Source of the DNA: Daedaleopsis sinensis
Lineage: Eukaryota; Basidiomycota; Agaricomycetes; Polyporales; Polyporaceae
Reading direction: 5' to 3'
Length of the DNA: 64,000 bases
Assembly (NCBI GenBank): GCA_033807695.1
Contig: CM066308.1
Location: 1,674,001 to 1,738,000, forward strand
The notes beneath the pieces were generated by a model that was not told where the DNA came from, searched no databases, and saw only the letters and a list, made by a program, of their open reading frames with translations. The position numbers were made by a program, and so were the translations under genes. Of the stretch, positions 58,301 through 64,000 are shown one piece after another (position 1 is the first letter of the stretch; each line of letters begins with the position of its first letter).

Positions 58301-60389
58301 CCGGTGGAAAGTATTTCGATCTCCATGTAACCATCCATATCGTTCGGGTCGTTGTCGTCAGCATCAGCGTCCTGTCTCGGCTTGCTGTATGCCTCCATCA
58401 TCTGTCGTTCTGTCTCCTCCCATTTGCTTACTACATCTCGCGGCGCCGTCTGCTCGAACATCAGGATGAAGCTGCTCCGTTTTCTCCTGGCGCGGCCACG
58501 GCTCTGCGCCCAGGACACGACGTTTGGCGGGACATCGAACCGGACGACGCTTCCGCACGCTTGGATATCGATGCCCTCCTCGGCGACGGACGTTGAGACG
58601 ATCAGGTTCTTGTCCCCAATCTTGAAGTCCCGAAGCGTGTCCGACTGGCTTTCCTCGATCATCGTCCGGGTGATGTCAAGGAAGGAGTGGCGCTTGAAGC
58701 TCGAGGACGATCCCAGCAAGCATCCTACGCGGAAAATCTGCGCCGTCTCCGGTATCCGTCTGAGGAGCTCCGCGAGGACTATAACGGTGTCTCTGCGTGT
58801 TACGAAGATGAGGCCGCTGTAGTCCTCGTCCATCGAGCGGAAGATGGCTTCCTCCATGATGAGAGTCTCGATCAGCGTGCGGACCTTCGGCGTGACCGAC
58901 GCCACGATTTCTTCCGGCTCGGAAGACGGCTCGACCACACGAACCTCAGACAGGATGTTGAGGATGTACCGCTTCTCCTTCTCCTGCCACGCAGACATGA
59001 TGTTGTTGAACGGGTTCGCGGCGAGCTTCGCGCGGTCGATCACCTTCGCGACGAACCAGTCACAGGCCCAGGTCCCCAATTCGATGCAGATGTCCTCGGC
59101 GGTGCGCGCGAAATCCCGGAGACCCTTGTGTGTGAAGGTGTCCTCCTTGTCGATAGCTTTCGAGAGCTGTTGGTCGACGCGGCGACGGTCGTCTCCGGGC
59201 TGGAGCTTCGCAAGTCGGGCACGGAGTGCGATGACATATGGGTCCTCTTCGATGTTCAGAACGGAGAGAACCACCTTCAGCGATTGATAGTTGACCGAGG
59301 GGATGCCGTCCCAAACATGCACGGGGGATGCGTACATGACGTGCTTGAACTCTGGCCGATGGACGTGTCGCGATAGTTCTTCTCTGTTATTACGTGAAGA
59401 GCAGATCTCGCTGTCCATGTTGATTGATAATTGTCTGTAGTACGAGCACTGTCAGCATTTCATTCTTCGGCTATCGATATGAATATAAGGAGAGTCTCGT
59501 CAAAGTCCAATACGGGAAGATTCTCTGCCTGCTTCCTACAGCGACCGAGAAGAGCATATTCGGACAAAGCCACTCGCCAGGTGTATCTCACCACACTCAG
59601 TCGAAGAAGCCGCATACGTGCGCGAAGGATAGTGTATTGAAAGTTCTAATGACAAAGCCAACACTAACCTGAACGCCTTTTCCACATCACTCCCGTACGA
59701 GGGACTCGCAGTGAGACCCAATACCATGGGGCGAACGCGTGCAGAAATACTTGGCGCATTCGTTCGAGGTGGAAGCACGTGGTAATGATTCTTCATGATC
59801 ATGTTGTAGGGATGTTTACCAATCGCATGGTGGGCTTCGTCAAACACCAACAGGCCTATGTCTAAGCCCATGTCGATGTAGCCCTGTCGTATCCGCGTCA
59901 ACCTGAGACCACTGTACAAATGTAGGAACCTACGTGATGCAATGCATCGAGGAGGACTTGTGGTGTGGTGACCATGATTCTATGCGTCGAAAGGATCTTC
60001 CGCCACAAAGTCGCGTCCTTCCACTGATTAGGTTCCGAGGAGCCGGAGACCTTGCCGACGGATACAGGAATAGCGCTCTTGATGACTTCGCATTGCTGCT
60101 CCACCAACGCGACAGTGGGCGCGATGAACCAAGAGATCTGGATGTGGCCGGGATGAACTACATGCAGAAGCTACGAAAGAGGCCAACACACCTTGAGTGG
60201 TTCTCGTTCGGCTTCGTGCTTCATACGCAGAACTGCAATGTGAGTCTTGCCTGACCCTGTGTCGAGAGCAATGATGAGGTTACGTCGGAGGCTCTCGTCG
60301 AGGAGCTCTTGCTGATAGGCTCGTGTGTGGACGATCGACTTGGTCGGAGGTTCGCCGTCGGGAGCGGCTTCGTTCTCAGAGAGAGACAT
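55397..60389 (-). CDS. DCL: Dicer-like ribonuclease III
   Basis: Dicer cuts long dsRNA into small RNAs for RNA silencing. The start is the ATG at 60389 (MSLSENEAAPDGEPPTKS). The helicase core has Walker A in DTGSGKTHIA, the box DEAHHAIGK, and LGLTASPSYG. The C-terminal helicase domain at 59,418-58,400 has KNLIVSTSVAEEGIDIQAC (seen as DKNLIVSTSVAEEGID) and QSRGRARRK. A Dicer-dimerisation-like region follows (about 58,200-57,900). RNase IIIa has QRLETLGDTVLKF and DVVESLIGAAY. RNase IIIb has LERLEFLGDAALDM and SDMVESLFGAVY. Catalytic Glu and Asp residues are kept in both. I did not recognise a PAZ domain. The C-terminus looks like a weak dsRNA-binding fold. The stop is at 55397-55399. Few introns are present and length is near 1,450-1,500 residues. 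Confidence 0.93.
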
Positions 60390-60990
60390 GGCAGGAGTAG
60401 TAGCAGGGAATAGTAATGGTCAGATAATAGAGGAGAACTGCGGTTCCGATGAGTACGAGGACAAGAAGAGCAGTGGTGAGTGGCACAGGGGCGCACCTCA
60501 AGACCAAAATGTACCGGTTTCCGACAAAGCTCTATGTACACTCACGCGTCCTTTGCAAAGAGGGGTCAGGCTTCCGTCTTCGGATGTGGTGGTCGCCGTT
60601 GGCCTACAGAAGCCTTTAAGGCGACAGAGGTGGACACAGAGCATTACCGCAGCATCTCTTCCTCCGGCGTTCGTCGCGAGATGAATACTGCTGCAGCAGT
60701 CGGCACCAATTGAGGCAGCGATCTCAGCCGACATTCATGCGAGGGCTAGATGAGCAGCACGAAGGAGTCCTGCAGACAGCGGGATTGTACAAGAGCTGCA
60801 GATTACCAGAGAACAGATGTAGAGCTGGGTGAAAGCAAGAACTTGAATTCGGAATGACATCGACGAGCGCCGGGCGAAGGAGCGCATACACTGACAGCCG
60901 CAGCGCCGTCAAGCACGGCAAACGCAGCCTCTTCCACCCACCACGACGATCTCCTGACAGCTCCCTCAGGCCTTCATGCTCCGCTAGGCA
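60390..60990. promoter_or_regulatory. Divergent intergenic region, Dicer-like / K+ channel
   Basis: Six hundred bases separate the two opposed start codons, so both promoters lie here. Short frames occur but no family was recognised. No TATA box or known motif stands out. Confidence 0.45.
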
Positions 60991-62786
60991 ATGTCTCAGT
61001 CAATACCGCTTTCTAGAGTAGGCTCGGAGGCGGCATCCCCATTCCTCGCCTCGCGCAACAGCAGAGACTCGGAGCCTGGCGAGTATCAGGATGGGCCCGG
61101 GCTGGCTCACGACAATGGCGACGAAGCACAGCGCATGCCGCCCTCCTGGAGGAAGGACCTCTATATGCTCTTGGAACAGCCCACGTCTTCCCGGGCAGCT
61201 TTCCTGGTCCACTTCTTCACCACCTTTCTCATCGCGTTCTCGGCTGTGATCACTGTGCTCGAGACAGTCCCCGCCTTTCATTCGATCTCTGGTAGCTTCT
61301 GGTTCGGGCTGGAGACAACGCTGGTCGTGCTGTTCACCATCGAATACATTGGCCGAAGTCTAGCCCATGCGACATCATGGAGGAGATTCTTCAAATGGAT
61401 CGGATGTACGTGTTCCCGTCCCGGGCCCTGGATTCATGACATACAGACTCATGTGCATATACCCTCCCCCAGCATTCTTTGGAATTATAGACTTGCTGGG
61501 TATACTGCCATACTACATCGAAATCGCCCTGCAGCAAGATACCGTGAGTTCTTTGAGCTTCTCATCGCGTTACAATGAAGTGAACGTCTCTCCAGTCGAC
61601 CCTCTTCAGATTCACCATTCTGCGTACCTTTAGGCTCCTACGTGTATTCCGCCCCTTCCGCTATAATAACACTATATTGCTGCATGTCCCCCTCCATTCT
61701 ATCGCGAGAATTCACCGCTAATTCTCTGCCTAGAACTATAGAAGTAATGTACCTCTCGTTCCGGCGGTCCCAACATGCGCTGCTCGCGCTTTCGTTCTTC
61801 GTGGTCATGGTGCTCGTCGTGTTCAGCACATTACTGTGAGTCGCCATATCGCATGACTAAATGGTACGGCTGAGAAGGGAGGGACAGTTACTTCGCTGAA
61901 CGAGGGACCTGGGACGAAACCTTAGGCGTATTCCTTAATTCCGACGGTGATCCTAGTCAATTTGCGGTACGTGCCGTCGTGGATGCTTCCTGTGCGCTAC
62001 GCTGAGCTCGCAGCATAACAGTCTATCCCAGCGGCAGGATGGTAAGTGGCGTGACGTACTGAACTGTGCCACACAAGTCTCATCGGTTCCGCTCATGCAG
62101 GTTCGTCCTAGTTAGTGAGTAGTATTCCCAACTACGTCGCTTCCTCGTCACTTATCGTGCTATAGCAATCACCACCGTAGGATATGGCGAGATCACGCCT
62201 CGGTCCTTCTTGGGGCGAGTGATCACGCTCCCACTCCTGGTCTTCGGCCTGCTCCTTATCGCACTCCCGACCTTTGTCCTCGGCCGAGAGTTCAGTATCG
62301 TCTGGGAGTTCATGGAAGAAGCCCAAGTGCGTCTCCTCCTGCGTCCGACTCTCCACTCTGACCCCTCCGGATAATCCTTACGTACCGTATGACCGGGCTT
62401 GTGCTGAGCGCTGAGCATCCGTCTGTGCCGTCCCACAGAGAACCCGCGACGTCGACGAAGACTTCGACCCGTTCAACGACTCCGTAGCGTCGCCCCTCCT
62501 CAACCGGCATCACGCGCGCGACCTCGCCGCGTCCACCTCCCTCTGGAGGATCGCTCCCGAGGAGATTACGCGCCCGCGCCCGCCCCAGAGCAGGGCCGCG
62601 GGCTCTGGCAGTAGCCATGGCCTTGCTGCTGGGGAGACGCACGGCGAGCTCGCCGCGGAGCTCGCGGCGCTCCGGACTAAGGTGGAGATGCAGGAGGAGA
62701 TGCTGCGGCGGATAGTGGACGCCGTGGAAGGGCGGACGCTGCAGAAAAGGGCCCCGGACGGTCAGGAGGGTCGCCGCAGTAGATAG
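60991..62786 (+). CDS. Voltage-gated potassium channel (Kv type)
   Basis: This is a six-helix cation channel subunit that forms tetramers in a membrane and conducts K+ on depolarisation. The start is the ATG at 60991 (MSQSIPLSRVGSEAAS). S1 is near FLVHFFTTFLIAFSAVITVL, S2 near ETTLVVLFTIEYIGR, and S3 near FFGIIDLLGILPYYIEI. S4 has arginines at every third position (FRFTILRTFRLLRVFRPFR). S5 is LSFFVVMVLVVFSTLL. The selectivity filter is TTVGYGE, and S6 is TLPLLVFGLLLIALPTFVLG. The tail includes a coiled-coil-prone segment (ELAAELAALRTKVEMQEEML). The stop is TAG at 62784-62786. Several introns of about 50-60 bases are bridged in frame. Length is about 430 residues, compact as in fungal Kv-like proteins. 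Divergent from the Dicer-like gene. Confidence 0.9.
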
Positions 62787-63350
62787 CACCGGGCCATGAG
62801 GCTTGATGTTGAGGCCTAATGTCTGAGGGGCCCTGCAGGTGTGGTGGGCGTTTGTCTCCTTGGCTTGTGTGTATTTGCCGGACTGCATGGATGTTCAATT
62901 GGAATTCTCAGGAGCTACGTTTCGTACAGCGTCTTCGGCGAGGTTGGGATATATATCGCGAATCGTCCGGACCTCGCTACGGCTGCGATAACTGCGGTCT
63001 GCGCAGCGCTGCAGCAGGAAAAAGGGTTGTACATTGACGCGTTTGTTGCGCGGCGGCCGCTTCGTTGAATGTGTAAGCGTCAGGGAGAAAGTGTAGGAAA
63101 ACTACTAGCCCTCACGGATATGTCGAACGGATGCAGTTGATCGAGTAACTCCCGGTTGGCTTCAGAGCAGGCACGCATTATCTGTGGTTCAAACTCAAAG
63201 TATTTGGTTGTAGAATACAAACTCGGGTCCTATTGTGTGTGCACATGCATCGATACCGTCCTAGTTTGTGTCAGCCCTAGTCGCCTTGACACAGAAACGT
63301 GTTTGCGCCGTTCGGCAGCAGGTGGCGCAATCGCACTCCGTCCTAAAAGT
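62787..63350. other. Convergent 3' flanks, no gene seen
   Basis: This lies between the stops of the K+ channel and the partial P450. It contains GC-rich sequence at 63,000-63,060 but no supported gene or repeat. Confidence 0.5.
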
Positions 63351-64000
63351 TCATGCACTTCCCCCGGTGACCAAGGCTTCAGCGTGCGCAGAGCGGGCTT
63401 TGATCGTGCAGCGACAGTCCTCGGGATAGCTATCCGTACGGAACATATCAGTTGACCGTTCGGAGGACCAAGTCCCGAGAGAAAGAGCGTCAGGCTTACG
63501 AGAGGATGCCGTCTTTCATCCTCGGCTCGATCACGATGGCCTCTCCGCGCTCGTCGAGCGGGGGGCCGATGTCGAAGACGTGCAAGACGCGGGCCACGTT
63601 GATAAACAGGGAGGCCTCCGCGAAGTAGCGTCCAGGACAAATTCTGTATGCGCGACGAGAGGACGACCCCGAGTGTAGGTGAGCTTCACGTAGATACGGT
63701 AACAAGACGGTAGCAGCATCGTTGCTTACCGCCTCCCGAAACCGAAAGCGGCCGTAGCAGGATCTCGGACATCGGAATTGAGCTTGCCGTCCTTGAGGAA
63801 TCTGTCCGGAAGGAAGCGCTCTGGGTCAGGGTACGCTTCTGGGTCGTGGAGTATCGCCCTAGCCACATAACGAAGACGTCAGAAGGGAGAAGGGAAGCGG
63901 AGGTATATATAGCAGACGGACCACACGTTCGCGAAGACGACGGTGCCGGCTGGGATAAAGTAACCCTCGTACTCGTCATCGTCGAAAACGGCATGCGGGA
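63351..64000 (-). CDS. Cytochrome P450, C-terminal part (truncated by window edge)
   Basis: The sequence enters from the right edge with a hydrophilic loop ending YFIPAGTVVFANVW. An intron follows, then the K'-helix to haem region with PERFLPDRF and AAFGFGRRICPGRYF; Cys is the haem ligand. A second intron splits the Arg codon before ICPG. The last exon begins within the Ser codon of ILSYPEDCRC and ends in the TGA at 63351-63353. Intron positions W/A and GRR/ICPG match those of the P450 at 52,510. The two proteins also share the F-DGK-N--VRDP-T-AFGFGRR pattern, so they are probably paralogues of one family. The N-terminal two thirds lie outside the window. Confidence 0.9.

Noticed and set aside
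1..64000. CRISPR arrays, prophage, operons, riboswitches
   Set aside because: The gene structure with spliceosomal introns is eukaryotic. No regularly spaced identical repeats or bacterial signals were seen.

Overview
The window is a stretch of nuclear chromosome from a filamentous basidiomycete, most likely an agaricomycete; a polypore-like placement is inference only. The evidence is many genes split by 45-100 bp GT-AG introns, fungal-type proteins (Pob3 without an HMG box, WD40-M20 Dug2, Ypd1, Sec6, a Dicer-like protein, fungal P450s), and tight divergent promoters. There is no bacterial operon or Shine-Dalgarno logic.

Layout. 1-12 kb is a gene-poor, repeat-rich block. It holds one unrecognised multi-exon gene or remnant at the left end, patches of degenerate repeats, a decayed F-box/LRR-type gene with in-frame stops, a long AT-richer stretch with hairpins, a solo LTR with intact target-site duplication, and an intact 1.7 kb LTR element that encodes only Gag. 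That element sits at the edge of an older inverted-repeat element.

12-51 kb is ordinary housekeeping sequence: DUG2 (glutathione degradation), a gap of about 2.7 kb with no recognised gene, YPD1 (histidine phosphorelay) divergent from a Sec14-like lipid-transfer gene, SCC2 (cohesin loader) divergent from NOP56 (box C/D snoRNP core), a Ser/Thr kinase with a long charged tail, SEC6 (exocyst) divergent from a small mitochondrial-type protein, a dienelactone-hydrolase-family enzyme with a MITE in its upstream region, an EI24-like membrane protein, cofilin and alpha-actinin in tandem, and POB3 (FACT).

51-64 kb starts with a second MITE-like element. A cytochrome P450 follows, then a Dicer-like ribonuclease, a voltage-gated K+ channel, and the 3' part of a second P450 that runs off the right edge. 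The two P450s share intron positions around the haem-binding region and are probably related paralogues.

No tRNA, rRNA, CRISPR array or prokaryotic feature was found. Exon boundaries were read by eye from frame continuity and splice sites. Gene ends (start and stop codons) are more reliable than individual introns.
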